Shown here: positions 7,839-15,410 of the stretch, one piece after another
How positions within the stretch are numbered: position 1 is the first letter of the stretch
Layout of the letters: each line of letters starts with the position of its first letter
DNA from: CAIXMG01 sp964628065
GTDB lineage: Bacteria > Patescibacteriota > Minisyncoccia > Phycocordibacterales > UBA1006
Reading direction: 5' to 3'
Assembly: GCA_964628065.1 (NCBI GenBank)
Contig: CAZVLM010000001.1
Location: forward strand, 1-64,000
Length of the DNA: 64,000 nt
Notes under the pieces: model-generated
Seen by the model: only the letters and a program-made list of their open reading frames with translations
Database searches by the model: none
What the model was told of the DNA's origin: nothing
Made by a program: the position numbers and the translations under genes

Positions 7839-8252
7839 TTATGTTGGGCGGTTTTTAGGTAATAAGCCAATAAAAGCATTTATAATTTTCGCCATGTTAT
7901 CTTCGCTTAATGTTCCTATTCTTTTATCAAGCCTTCTAACTGAAAGAGATCGAATTTCTGCCAAAATGAACACCTGCTTCTTTTCTTGAAAAATAACATC
8001 GACAAACCAATTACCATTCTTATTTTGAGTGGTGCCAGGTATTCCCCAGAATGTATCTTCCGACAGCTTCTTGAATATTAATACAGGTCTTACGAAAAGT
8101 TCGCTTTTACCATCGATCTCGTGTCCTACGTTAATTCCAACAGAGCACCACCAGATCTCCCCTTCATTGATAAAAGGCACCGGCTTCGCAGCATAGTGAA
8201 GCTTCTCTTTTAGGAGGAGCCATTGTTTAAAATTTTTTATGAAGTCTTGCAC
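7839..8252 (-). CDS. PemK/MazF-family protein without adjacent antitoxin
   Basis: 137 residues, starting with GTG. The core GEIWWCSVGINVGHEIDGK followed by FVRPVLIFKK matches the PemK/MazF fold (GDIWW...RPVLV), the ribosome-independent mRNA interferase toxins. The N-terminal ~25 residues extend beyond a typical MazF. No antitoxin-sized gene is adjacent; the neighbours are transketolase and a small membrane protein. A minus-strand TAATAT (8259-8264) lies 6 nt before the GTG, which supports this start and suggests a leaderless mRNA. It could be a housekeeping or solitary RNase rather than an active toxin. Confidence 0.65.
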   Translation of the reverse strand: MQDFIKNFKQWLLLKEKLHYAAKPVPFINEGEIWWCSVGINVGHEIDGKSELFVRPVLIFKKLSEDTFWGIPGTTQNKNGNWFVDVIFQEKKQVFILAEIRSLSVRRLDKRIGTLSEDNMAKIINAFIGLLPKNRPT

Positions 8253-8313
8253 TTCTGAATATTATCAAAACTAGTATCAAGAAACGTTCAGGAAAAAATA
8301 AAGTGATTTTAAA

Positions 8314-8553
8314 TTAAATAAATATCTTTATAATCGCAACAATTGCGATTATAATCCATACTGCGTTCAATACCATTGGCTGATAGTCTTTCTTGGAAAG
8401 TGTCTCGATAACGATGCCTAGCGCGCCGAATAAGTTAAGTAGCTGGAAAATAATACTTTTCGAATCCAATACAGAAAAGCTTACAAGGAAATAAGCCACT
8501 AAGATAAGCAGTGCTCCGATCCAACCAATGATTTGGTAACATTTACCTTTCAT
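8314..8553 (-). CDS. CBU_0592-like small membrane protein
   Basis: 79 residues with three hydrophobic helices: IIGWIGALLILVAYFLVSF, IIFQLLNLFGALGIVIETL and MVLNAVWIIIAIVAIIKIF. The spacing and the GWIGA...YQLLNL-like pattern resemble the CBU_0592 family of bacterial inner-membrane proteins, whose function is unknown. It starts 2 nt after the transketolase N-subunit stop, so the two are probably co-transcribed. Confidence 0.6.
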   Translation of the reverse strand: MKGKCYQIIGWIGALLILVAYFLVSFSVLDSKSIIFQLLNLFGALGIVIETLSKKDYQPMVLNAVWIIIAIVAIIKIFI

Positions 8554-8555
8554 AA

Positions 8556-9431
8556 TTAATTCAAATGCCCTCCTTCAATTTTTCCTTGTAATGTTCGTAG
8601 TTCGTTCAGCCACTTCGTAGCCTGCTCCTTATTCGGCGGTGTGCCGTGCCATTTGTAGTCAAATTCTATTTCAGAAATTCCCTTTCCAGGAATGGTATGC
8701 GCAATGATTACTGTAGGTTTTTCTACAATAGCTTTTGCTTGGTTTATAGCATCAATAATTTCATTAAAATTATGACCATCAATTTCAATCACGTGCCAAT
8801 TAAACGCTCGCCATTTATCAGCAAGAGGCTCAAGTGGCATTACGTCTTCGGTCATGCCATCAATCTGGATATTATTTCGATCGATGATGGCAGTAAGGTT
8901 TGAAAGTTTTTTATTTCCAGCAAACATAATTGCCTCCCATGAATTTCCCTCATTGAGTTCTCCGTCGGACATAAGGCAGTACACATGAGGTTTTGGGAAT
9001 GAAAGCTTTGCAGAATCCATTTTAAGACCAAGAGCGATTCCAGACGCTTCTGAAAGACCTGACCCAAGGGGGCCGGACGTTGTCTCAAGCCCGGGCAATT
9101 TTTCACGCTCAGGATGCCCTTGTAACCGTGAACCAAATTTACGCAACGTGGCAAGTTCTTCTAATGGAAAATAACCTGCATGCGCCATGGCCGCATACCG
9201 GACAGGCACGATGTGTCCGTTTGAAAGAATGAGACGGTCTCGGTTTTCCCATTCTGAATTCTTAGGATCATGCCGAAGAATATGAAAATACATCGCAGTA
9301 AAAATATCTGCCATGCCCAAAGGTCCAGCCGTGTGACCAGAACCAGCCGTTACCAACATCTCGATAACAGACTGACGAATTTCATTTGCCTTTAACTCAA
9401 GGTCTTTTATTTGAGAATCAGAAAGTGACAT
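8556..9431 (-). CDS. Transketolase, N-terminal (thiamine diphosphate-binding) subunit
   Basis: 291 residues. The thiamine diphosphate domain is clear: GSGHTAGPLGMADI, LILSNGHIVPVRYAAM, TTSGPLGSGLSEASGIALG, and the TPP motif from SDGELNEGNSWEA to NNIQIDG. It transfers two-carbon units between ketose and aldose phosphates with the C-terminal subunit at 6552-7699. The two subunits are separated here by a mazF-like gene and a small membrane gene. TATAAT (9438-9443) lies exactly 6 nt before the ATG, implying a leaderless mRNA. Confidence 0.9.
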   Translation of the reverse strand: MSLSDSQIKDLELKANEIRQSVIEMLVTAGSGHTAGPLGMADIFTAMYFHILRHDPKNSEWENRDRLILSNGHIVPVRYAAMAHAGYFPLEELATLRKFGSRLQGHPEREKLPGLETTSGPLGSGLSEASGIALGLKMDSAKLSFPKPHVYCLMSDGELNEGNSWEAIMFAGNKKLSNLTAIIDRNNIQIDGMTEDVMPLEPLADKWRAFNWHVIEIDGHNFNEIIDAINQAKAIVEKPTVIIAHTIPGKGISEIEFDYKWHGTPPNKEQATKWLNELRTLQGKIEGGHLN

Positions 9432-9464
9432 ATGGAAATTATATCATAAACTCTCAATAAGATT

Positions 9465-10039
9465 ACCCCGCCTTGCTGCGTCCTTCCGTAGCCTCTGGCG
9501 AAGGAGGAAATAAGGCGGGGTCGACTGGCCGTAGGCCAGCGGGGGCGGTGGTTACTAAAGGATCAGATAGTGAAGCATAAAAGATGCGGCGACCAAAAAA
9601 TAACTTATATTCATTCAAGATTCTCCTTAATGATTTCAATTACTTTCTCTATATTATTCCTAATTGATTCATTTTTAAATCGTAATACTTTTATGCCAAA
9701 TCGAGAATGTATCCACTTACACTGTGCTGACGTCGAAACTTAAACCCTGTTGACGACCCTCTTAGCTCCTGCCAAAGCAGTCCCTCTTCCGGTGTTGGAT
9801 TATTACGAAGATACCTTCTTCTTTGAAGAAGTCTTTTACTATTATGAACTCGTTCTGGTGGTTTTTTATCCATGTCTCCATATTAAAAAACCTTAGATAA
9901 AGAAACATCTAAGGAAAGTTAAAGTAAGTATCAAGTTTTTTGAAATACCACAATTTACTAATTTTACAAAGCTTAGCTTCACAACAGCCACCGCCCCCGC
10001 CGGCTTCGCCGAGCGACCCCGCCTTATTCAAGGCGGGGT
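9465..10039. mobile_element. Inverted palindromic module pair around a DUF559 relic (copy E)
   Basis: Left arm: ACCCCGCCTT...AAGGCGGGGT (9465-9521), a CTGGCC/GGCCAG hairpin, then GCGGGGGCGGTGG (9539-9551). Right arm: the inverse CCACCGCCCCCGC (9988-10000), a GGCTTCGCC hairpin, then ACCCCGCCTT/AAGGCGGGGT (10016-10039). The right arm shares CCGGCTTCGCCGAGCG with copy C of the 19-bp-core family. The left core loop holds an extra small palindrome (CCTTCCGTAGC...GCGAAGGAGG). Between the arms are only a decayed DUF559 gene and AT-rich sequence. Interpretation as a former mobile unit is inference. Confidence 0.6.
9611..9873 (-). pseudogene. Decayed DUF559 endonuclease gene, catalytic middle deleted
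   Basis: The N-terminal 60 residues (LLQRRRYLRNNPTPEEGLLW, then FKFRRQHSVSGYILDLA) match the start of DUF559 proteins, which have a Vsr-like restriction-endonuclease fold. They run straight into a stop. In another frame the typical C-terminus follows immediately (GIKVLRFKNESIRNNIEKVI, ending at 9611). The ~45-residue middle that carries the acidic catalytic core (FYCPxxKLxIExDG region) is missing. The deletion and frame change leave no functional nuclease. The relic lies between inverted palindromic arms. Confidence 0.75.
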
Positions 10040-10042
10040 GTC

Positions 10043-10678
10043 TTACTCTACCAACACTGCCAATTTTTCAATATTCTCTGCGACACTTCCATCTTCAAAA
10101 ATTGCTGATCCGCATACAAATCGTGTTGCTCCTGCTTTCGCCAATTTGTTAATAGTATCTTCATTGACTGAGCCATCAATTGAAATTACTTTGTCCGGAT
10201 ACTTCCTATGGAAGTAGGAAATCTTTTCAAGGACATGATCGTCAAATGCCTGACCCTGGGATCCTATAGTTGAAATACCCATGAGCTGTATGAAATCACA
10301 GTCATCAATGTATTTTTCGAGAGTTTCATTCGGCGTATCGTTTGAAATACTTAGTCCGATTTCAATAATACCTCGTGCAAGTTCCATGGCTAAAAAAAGT
10401 TTCTGCGGATCTTCTACTGATTCCACGTGCACAACAATACGTGCGGGTTGCATACCAATCCACTTCTCAATAGAATCCTCAGGTTTATCGATCATAAGAT
10501 CAAGTTCGTAGTCTAATTCATCAAGCATCGGCAGGTTTGAAAATGAAGTTTTACTTTTAACAAAAACTCCGTCGCATACATCTACTTGTACATGCGTAAC
10601 AAGCCCAGCTACTTGCTTGGCTTTATTCGATAATTCAGCTTGGTTTTTTGGCAAAATTGCCGGAATAATTTGATTCAT
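10043..10678 (-). CDS. Ribulose-phosphate 3-epimerase-like protein with altered metal site
   Basis: 211 residues from MNQIIPAILP. The fold is that of Rpe: the VQVDVCDGVFV segment corresponds to the HxDxMDGxFVP motif, LDLMIDKPEDSIEKW to DVHLMVxxP, ISIDGSV to VDGGI, and VCGSAIF to the phosphate-binding GSAIF. Two metal-ligand histidines appear replaced (His by Gln31 and His by Asp60), so catalysis or metal use may differ from the standard epimerase. The start codon overlaps the SemiSWEET stop (ATGA), indicating translational coupling in an operon with rpiB. Confidence 0.75.
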   Translation of the reverse strand: MNQIIPAILPKNQAELSNKAKQVAGLVTHVQVDVCDGVFVKSKTSFSNLPMLDELDYELDLMIDKPEDSIEKWIGMQPARIVVHVESVEDPQKLFLAMELARGIIEIGLSISNDTPNETLEKYIDDCDFIQLMGISTIGSQGQAFDDHVLEKISYFHRKYPDKVISIDGSVNEDTINKLAKAGATRFVCGSAIFEDGSVAENIEKLAVLVE

Positions 10679-10941
10679 ATTTTTGAAGGCTTGTAATACA
10701 TTTTTAAGAAAACAACAAGCCACGAACCGAGTACGCCCGGGGCGTAACTAGTGATAACTGGAACATTCATTTTCGATACTCCGTATATCAGCCATATCGT
10801 CGTTCCGATGGCGAATATCCCATAGGTTACCAGTGAGACGTTGTCTCCTGACTTATTCTTATACATTGTATACGCCTGTGGGAAATGCCCCAGCGACATG
10901 ATAACTCCGAATATTATTGTGAGTATTTCAATAAAGTTCAT
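10675..10941 (-). CDS. SemiSWEET-type sugar transporter
   Basis: About 88 residues with three membrane helices (ILTIIFGVIMSLGHFPQAY, LVTYGIFAIGTTIWLIYGV, YAPGVLGSWLVVFLKMYY). The FPQAYTMYKNKS segment carries the PQ motif of the MtN3/PQ-loop family, and the single triple-helix unit is the SemiSWEET size. These dimerise into a facilitator for mono- or disaccharides. An alternative start three codons upstream overlaps the preceding gene; the chosen ATG begins 1 nt after that gene's stop. Its place between sugar-phosphate enzymes fits sugar uptake. Confidence 0.8.
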   Translation of the reverse strand: MNFIEILTIIFGVIMSLGHFPQAYTMYKNKSGDNVSLVTYGIFAIGTTIWLIYGVSKMNVPVITSYAPGVLGSWLVVFLKMYYKPSKI

Positions 10942-10942
10942 A

Positions 10943-11449
10943 TTAATCATTCAATACTATCTTTAATGTCCATTCATGTTTTGGTGCCCGATATTCATTT
11001 AATTCTTCATTAAAGGAGAGACTACTATTTTCAATTATGGTTAAGCCATTTTCTTTTGCAAATTTTTGGAAGCTTTTAAACGCGGCCCTACTCGCAACAC
11101 AATCAAGGACTAGATTTTTATTAAGGCGCTTTGCTTTTTCAAGAGCTTTCTCATAAAGAGAATACACTGCTCCACTTCCTTGGAATTCATCTTTAATTTT
11201 TATCATCTTTATTTTTACGTCATCCGTAAGTATTGGATCTTCTTCCCAGAGGGACATTACACCGATATTTTGGCTCTGTTCATCATTTAGAAGATACTCC
11301 GTACCATGAACTCCCCAAATTAACGCGCCTTCATTCTCTATAATCTCTGATTTCGTAACATTAAAAGGTTTCTTTTCTACATCAGAAATCTTTTCTTTAA
11401 TCCCTTTATAAACAATATTAATTTTTGGAGTCTCGCTATTTTCATTCAT
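10943..11449 (-). CDS. Probable GNAT-like acetyltransferase
   Basis: 168 residues. The segment VKIKMIKIKDEFQGSGAVYSLYEKALEKAKRLN resembles motif A of GNAT N-acetyltransferases (Q/R-x-x-G-x-G/A acetyl-CoA loop followed by a helix), and LVLDCVASRAAFKSFQKFAKENG resembles the following motif B. The N-terminus is not distinctive. The substrate is unknown. It sits 3 nt after rpiB and 1 nt before the SemiSWEET gene in the same operon. Confidence 0.5.
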   Translation of the reverse strand: MNENSETPKINIVYKGIKEKISDVEKKPFNVTKSEIIENEGALIWGVHGTEYLLNDEQSQNIGVMSLWEEDPILTDDVKIKMIKIKDEFQGSGAVYSLYEKALEKAKRLNKNLVLDCVASRAAFKSFQKFAKENGLTIIENSSLSFNEELNEYRAPKHEWTLKIVLND

Positions 11450-11452
11450 ATA

Positions 11453-11893
11453 TTAATCCTCCATCTTCTCTATTCTTCTTACGTAATGCTCCTTGCCTGA
11501 AAACGCTGTTCCTAGGAAAAGAGTTACTGCTTCCTCTGCTTCTGCGTCGGAAATAAATCGCGCACCAAGCGAAAGAATATTAGCGTCATTGTGCTCACGC
11601 CCTAGCAATACAATCTCAGAGTTTCCTCCGTAATATTCAATCGCGCGCACATGCGGAAAGCGGTTTGCATCCATGGCTTCACCTTGACCGGATCCTCCTA
11701 AAATAATTCCTCGTTCTTCAGGATTCTCTGAAATGATTCGTGCTACCGGCTCGATGAAGTCTGGATAATCATCCATCGGATTTAGGTCGTACGCGCCATG
11801 ATCAACAACCTCGTATCCGGCTTCGGCAAGGAATCCTTTCAAGCGTTCTTTTAAATTATAACCTGCGTGATCTGCTCCAATATGTATTTTCAT
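11453..11893 (-). CDS. rpiB: Ribose-5-phosphate isomerase B
   Basis: 146 residues, the usual RpiB length. IHIGADHAGYNLKE is the substrate-binding N-terminus, and GREHNDANILSLGARFI is the conserved C-terminal segment. The catalytic loop reads GGSGQGEAMDANRF. The Cys used by enterobacterial RpiB is absent and a Glu (about residue 72) is present, as in the actinobacterial-type enzymes where Glu acts as base. It interconverts ribose-5-P and ribulose-5-P. It is the second gene of the operon 11895-12089, rpiB, GNAT-like, SemiSWEET, rpe-like. Confidence 0.9.
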   Translation of the reverse strand: MKIHIGADHAGYNLKERLKGFLAEAGYEVVDHGAYDLNPMDDYPDFIEPVARIISENPEERGIILGGSGQGEAMDANRFPHVRAIEYYGGNSEIVLLGREHNDANILSLGARFISDAEAEEAVTLFLGTAFSGKEHYVRRIEKMED

Positions 11894-11894
11894 A

Positions 11895-12089
11895 TTATTT
11901 AGTGTCGCTTAGTCTGGTAAAAACACTCATGAATATCGCAAGGCCGATAACACCATCAGCAACTCTCACCCATTCAGCATTAACTAGCTGGGCTGTCACT
12001 AATCCTTCACCTGTTATCGAAGCATAGATAAACGCCAATCCTCCCGCAATCGCAAGCAATTTTATAATAAAAAAGATGAGTTTTTTCAT
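11895..12089 (-). CDS. Small two-helix membrane protein, unknown
   Basis: 64 residues with two hydrophobic helices (LIFFIIKLLAIAGGLAFIYA and GVIGLAIFMSVFT) joined by a short polar loop. No family was recognised. It heads the rpiB operon and is read from TATAAT (12096-12101), exactly 6 nt before its ATG, so the operon mRNA is probably leaderless. Confidence 0.6.
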   Translation of the reverse strand: MKKLIFFIIKLLAIAGGLAFIYASITGEGLVTAQLVNAEWVRVADGVIGLAIFMSVFTRLSDTK

Positions 12090-12119
12090 ATGATTATTAT
12101 ATCAAATTTGTAGCTAAAA

Positions 12120-12149
12120 AAGAAAACGGCCGATTAAGGTCGTTTTCTT
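12120..12149. terminator. Terminator overlapping a C-terminus
   Basis: AAGAAAACG and CGTTTTCTT arms enclose GCC/GGT and a 6-nt loop. The last codons and the stop of the 12134-12364 gene lie inside the hairpin. Confidence 0.75.
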
Positions 12150-12364
12150 GTTATGAGCCATATAAATGCATACCATATTAACAATAATACAATAAATGCC
12201 ACGAGCTTGTGGTCTTGTACCCACGACGTATACATATGCATCGTTAATGAAAAACCTTTGAAAAAACCTATTATGTTTGCATGCAAGTTAATCAGTATCA
12301 AAGATACTGCTGCGAGAAATAGTGAAGCCGTTAATTTAATTCCGTATTTTTTATAAAAATCCAT
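12134..12364 (-). CDS. Small membrane protein, unknown
   Basis: 76 residues with two hydrophobic helices: LTASLFLAAVSLILINLHANIIG and LVAFIVLLLIWYAFIWLI. No family was recognised. It begins 2 nt after the Nudix gene stop and is probably co-transcribed with it. Its final codons form one arm of the transcription terminator. Confidence 0.55.
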   Translation of the reverse strand: MDFYKKYGIKLTASLFLAAVSLILINLHANIIGFFKGFSLTMHMYTSWVQDHKLVAFIVLLLIWYAFIWLITRKRP

Positions 12365-12366
12365 AT

Positions 12367-12903
12367 TTATATAGTTAAATATCTCAAAAGAACGAGCGCG
12401 CTCCGTTCTTCACTCATTTCCTTTAGGCACATCTCTCGGGCTCTTTCTACAGACACTACTTCGGTGACAATATCCTCTCCTTCTTCTAGTTCTTGAGTTT
12501 CTTTCTCGAATTCGTTCACGACAAAATAGAACAAGTCCCATGTTACCGTGGCGCCACATACTGATTTATGGAAGAAAGACAGGTCTTTTACAATAATTCC
12601 CATTTCTTCTTTTGCTTCTTTGATTGCAGCAGCTTTGGCAGCCTCAATAATATCCGCTCCTGACTTAAGAAATTCATTATACTCGCCGAGCGTATCGAAT
12701 ACCTTTCCTCCGGGAAGATGGTAATCAAATCCATTTAATTCATGGCGAAATTCTTTCGAAAGGATGATGCCGCCTTCCGTTGGGACAATAAGTCGCACGC
12801 CTGGCGACCTGCGAGCCAACTCAAACGTCTTTTCTTTGCCGTTAACTTCAACTTTCTTTTCAACGACTTCTATTATTTTCCCTTGGTAAGTGATAGTTTC
12901 CAT
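12367..12903 (-). CDS. Nudix hydrolase (ADP-ribose pyrophosphatase-like)
   Basis: 178 residues. The Nudix box is recognisable: GG(K) after LPGGKVF, then AAAIKEAKEEMGII with the metal-binding EExG pattern. The spacing between the glycine part and the helix is longer than in the standard 23-residue box, with an extra segment DTLGEYNEFLKSG. It hydrolyses nucleoside diphosphate derivatives; the best guess from overall form is ADP-ribose or NDP-sugar. TATAAT lies 9 nt upstream of the ATG. It heads a two-gene operon. Confidence 0.75.
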   Translation of the reverse strand: METITYQGKIIEVVEKKVEVNGKEKTFELARRSPGVRLIVPTEGGIILSKEFRHELNGFDYHLPGGKVFDTLGEYNEFLKSGADIIEAAKAAAIKEAKEEMGIIVKDLSFFHKSVCGATVTWDLFYFVVNEFEKETQELEEGEDIVTEVVSVERAREMCLKEMSEERSALVLLRYLTI

Positions 12904-12940
12904 AATATATTTATTATAATAAAACCTGTTTCAGAGCAGA

Positions 12941-13225
12941 TTACCGAGACACCTTTTGATTAAGATTATTTCTAATAGAGGCTTCCTTTTTAAGACCAAT
13001 CCATTCCCAAAGAGTTACATAGCCTACTTTTTGAACTCCTCGTTGTTTTTCAACACATTGATTTATGTTATCTGAATCAGAATTCATGCAATTTTCAGCA
13101 AGAATCCAATCTCCATCATTAGTTATAGGATGCTTATAAGGAATAACTGCTACATTACTTATAAAAACAATAATTCCAATTATTAGGACAAAAATACCTA
13201 TCACCCAGTATGTTAGTTTATTCAT
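12941..13225 (-). CDS. Membrane-anchored protein, unknown
   Basis: 94 residues from MNKLTYWVIGIF. One N-terminal helix (YWVIGIFVLIIGIIVFISNVAVI) is followed by a soluble part with two cysteines (ENCMNSD and NQCVEKQ) and GYVTLWEWIGLKKE. No family was recognised. TATACT lies 9 nt before this ATG, which supports it over the longer frame. Confidence 0.55.
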   Translation of the reverse strand: MNKLTYWVIGIFVLIIGIIVFISNVAVIPYKHPITNDGDWILAENCMNSDSDNINQCVEKQRGVQKVGYVTLWEWIGLKKEASIRNNLNQKVSR

Positions 13226-13242
13226 TACAAGGTAAGTATACC

Positions 13243-13265
13243 AAAAAACCCGCCTAATCGCAGGC
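13243..13265 (-). terminator. Terminator of the 13287-13829 gene
   Basis: On the minus strand GCCTGCGATTAGGCGGG is followed by TTTTTT. It immediately precedes the -10 box of the next gene. Confidence 0.65.
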
Positions 13266-13286
13266 ATGTTGAATTCTCGGTGAATT

Positions 13287-13829
13287 TTACTTTAGCGTCT
13301 CAAACTGTATATTTGGAATCGTGAATAATGAAGCGTCCGCCATCCAGGTTTTGCAATCATAATCTTTAACCATGTCGGGAGTCCAACCGGACTGTCCTGA
13401 CGAAGGAGCAGTTTCTAAAGCTGGTGTCTTATATCCTGGCGTAGTTCCAGCTATCCATGTATAAACAAAACCGTCACGCTTAATAAATGAAATTTTCATT
13501 GACTCACCTCCAGAGTTGGTCGTGAAATCCCCTCGAACTAATCCGCTCGAAAGATAAATCGTTCCATTGGTAGTAGTGGTATAACTTGGATCAATATATT
13601 GACTTACGGCACATTGATAAGAACCTCCTTGTTTTACAAAATTCCCAAATGACATCTTTTTACCAGTGGTCGCAGGTGCCAATGTTTCAACTTCTCTACT
13701 AGTAATTGGCGTACTTTCAGAAATTTCTACCACCTCTTTTTGAGTAGAAGACTGCTTAGAATAAGTTACCGCAAGGGCGATACCGACAATAATGATGATT
13801 CCTATGATTACGAAGATTATTTTTTTCAT
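13287..13829 (-). CDS. Membrane-anchored extracellular protein, unknown
   Basis: 180 residues. The N-terminal anchor KKIIFVIIGIIIIVGIALAV is followed by a Ser/Thr-rich linker and a soluble domain with NFVKQGGSYQCAVSQY, GDFTTNSGGESM and VKDYDCKTWMAD. The two cysteines may pair outside the cell. It resembles small exported proteins common in Parcubacteria, but no named family was recognised. TATAAT (13836-13841) lies exactly 6 nt before the ATG. Confidence 0.6.
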   Translation of the reverse strand: MKKIIFVIIGIIIIVGIALAVTYSKQSSTQKEVVEISESTPITSREVETLAPATTGKKMSFGNFVKQGGSYQCAVSQYIDPSYTTTTNGTIYLSSGLVRGDFTTNSGGESMKISFIKRDGFVYTWIAGTTPGYKTPALETAPSSGQSGWTPDMVKDYDCKTWMADASLFTIPNIQFETLK

Positions 13830-13843
13830 AAGTTTATTATATC

Positions 13844-13866
13844 AAAAAACCCGCCGATTGGCAGGT
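13844..13866 (-). terminator. Terminator of the DEAD-box helicase gene
   Basis: Minus strand ACCTGCCAATCGGCGGGT followed by TTTTTT, 8 nt after the helicase stop. Confidence 0.75.
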
Positions 13867-13873
13867 TCTAAGG

Positions 13874-15190
13874 CTATACGAACGTCAACGCAATTCCCTT
13901 CTGGTTGGCACGTCCTGTTCGGCCGATTCGGTGAACATAAGTGTCATATGACTGTGGAATTTCGTAGTTGATTACGTGCGTTACTCCAGAAATATCAAGC
14001 CCTCGAGCCGCAACGTCAGTCGCGATAAGAATCTGATTTTTTCCTGTTGAGAATGATGCAAGCGCTCGCTGTCGTTCCCGATGACGCTTATCTCCGTGAA
14101 TCGCTTCAGCCTTGAATCCATGTGACTGTAGATCTTTTTCAAGTCGGTCTACTGATCGTTTTGTTTCAGCAAACACAAGTACTTTTGAAAATTCTGGAGA
14201 AGTAAGGAGTCCGCATAGGATTTCCAATTTCTTGGTTTTATCCTGTACTCGAACCACGTCCTGGTCCACATTTTTCGAAGTGTCTCGAGACTTCACTGAA
14301 ATCTTTACTGGACTGTTCAAGAATTCATGAACAAGCTTTTCGATAACAGGCGCCATAGTTGCCGAGAACAACAACATCTGTCGCTTGTCAGGAATCTGTC
14401 GAAGGAAGTATCGAACATCGTCGATGAATCCCATGTCGAGCATTCGGTCAGCCTCATCAAGAATTACTGTTGAAACATCAGAGAGGTCAAGTTTTCCCTG
14501 TTCAAAAAGATCTTTCAATCGTCCTGGAGTTCCGATAATAATGTTGTGCTTCTGAGCAAGAGCCATGATCTGAGGTCGGATTGGTGCTCCACCTACGCAG
14601 GTAACGTTGAACATTGCCAACCCCTTTGTAAGTTCGATGCACTCTCGCTGAATCTGGATCGCAAGTTCTCGTGTTGGTGTAATAATAATTGCCTTGTGCT
14701 TCTTGTCATTAAGAATTTTGTTGATTGTTGGGATCAAAAACGCAGCTGTTTTACCAGTTCCTGTATTTGCAAGACCGATAATATCTCGTCCATCCAATGC
14801 GTTTGGAATAGCCTGGTCCTGAATAGGGCTTGGAAGGATGAATCCTTTTCGTGCAATATTCTGCTTGAGTCGGTCATCAACTTTAAAATCACTGAACGTG
14901 TGAACTGGCGTAAACACTTCCTCTACGGTTGTTGTTGCTCGGTTAATGAATTTTGAGATGTCGATATTCTCGCCAGCAAACTTTCGTCCGCCTCCTCGAG
15001 ATCCACCTCCTCGATTTCCGAAGCGAGATCCTCCACCACCTCCAAATCGCGAAGGCCGTGATCCGCCAAATGATGGACGCCCTGAAGAAGACCGTGATGG
15101 TCCTGCGCTGTTAAAAGACCGCTTTCCTCCTCGTGAAGGCTTTCGGCTTGAGTAAGGGTCACCAATAGGTGCCTGTTTCATTGTATACAT
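13874..15190 (-). CDS. DEAD-box RNA helicase with Arg/Gly-rich N-terminus
   Basis: 438 residues. An N-terminal RGG-like region of about 75 residues (SRFGGGGGSRFGNRGGG) precedes a complete helicase core: Q motif GFILPSPIQDQAIP, motif I ANTGTGKT, Ia PTRELAIQ, II VILDEADRMLD, III SAT, the C-domain LVFAETKRSVDRLE, V ATDVAARGLDI and VI HRIGRTGRA. It ends shortly after motif VI, without the usual C-terminal extension, so the low-complexity RNA-binding tail is at the front instead of the back. It probably unwinds rRNA or mRNA. The start could also be the Met three codons later. A long leader with hairpins lies upstream. Confidence 0.9.
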   Translation of the reverse strand: MYTMKQAPIGDPYSSRKPSRGGKRSFNSAGPSRSSSGRPSFGGSRPSRFGGGGGSRFGNRGGGSRGGGRKFAGENIDISKFINRATTTVEEVFTPVHTFSDFKVDDRLKQNIARKGFILPSPIQDQAIPNALDGRDIIGLANTGTGKTAAFLIPTINKILNDKKHKAIIITPTRELAIQIQRECIELTKGLAMFNVTCVGGAPIRPQIMALAQKHNIIIGTPGRLKDLFEQGKLDLSDVSTVILDEADRMLDMGFIDDVRYFLRQIPDKRQMLLFSATMAPVIEKLVHEFLNSPVKISVKSRDTSKNVDQDVVRVQDKTKKLEILCGLLTSPEFSKVLVFAETKRSVDRLEKDLQSHGFKAEAIHGDKRHRERQRALASFSTGKNQILIATDVAARGLDISGVTHVINYEIPQSYDTYVHRIGRTGRANQKGIALTFV

Positions 15191-15274
15191 ACTAAAAATA
15201 AGTGGGCCGTAAATGACCCGAAACCACGGTAATAATAAAAGTGTGGTTCATATTCGTCATTCCGCCCTTGCTTG

Positions 15275-15301
15275 CCCTACCGAAGCATTAGCATAGGAGG
15301 G
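15275..15301. repeat. Small palindromic repeat, second family
   Basis: CCCTACCGAAGC...GCATAGGAGGG, related to copies at 9482-9507, 37664-37690 and 44976-44999. It lies in the leader of the helicase gene. Confidence 0.5.
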
Positions 15302-15348
15302 TCTAAAAAGAACTCTTTAAGGAGTTCATACTTAAAAATAAGAGAAAA

Positions 15349-15380
15349 ATAACGCACATGCAATATAGCATATGCGTTAT
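15349..15380 (-). terminator. Terminator of the 51-residue gene
   Basis: ATAACGCACATGC and GCATATGCGTTAT form a 12-bp stem with one mismatch. On the minus strand it is followed by TTTTTC. Confidence 0.7.
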
Positions 15381-15410
15381 CTTTTGTCTAGTTTTTCAAA
15401 CTTTTATAAG

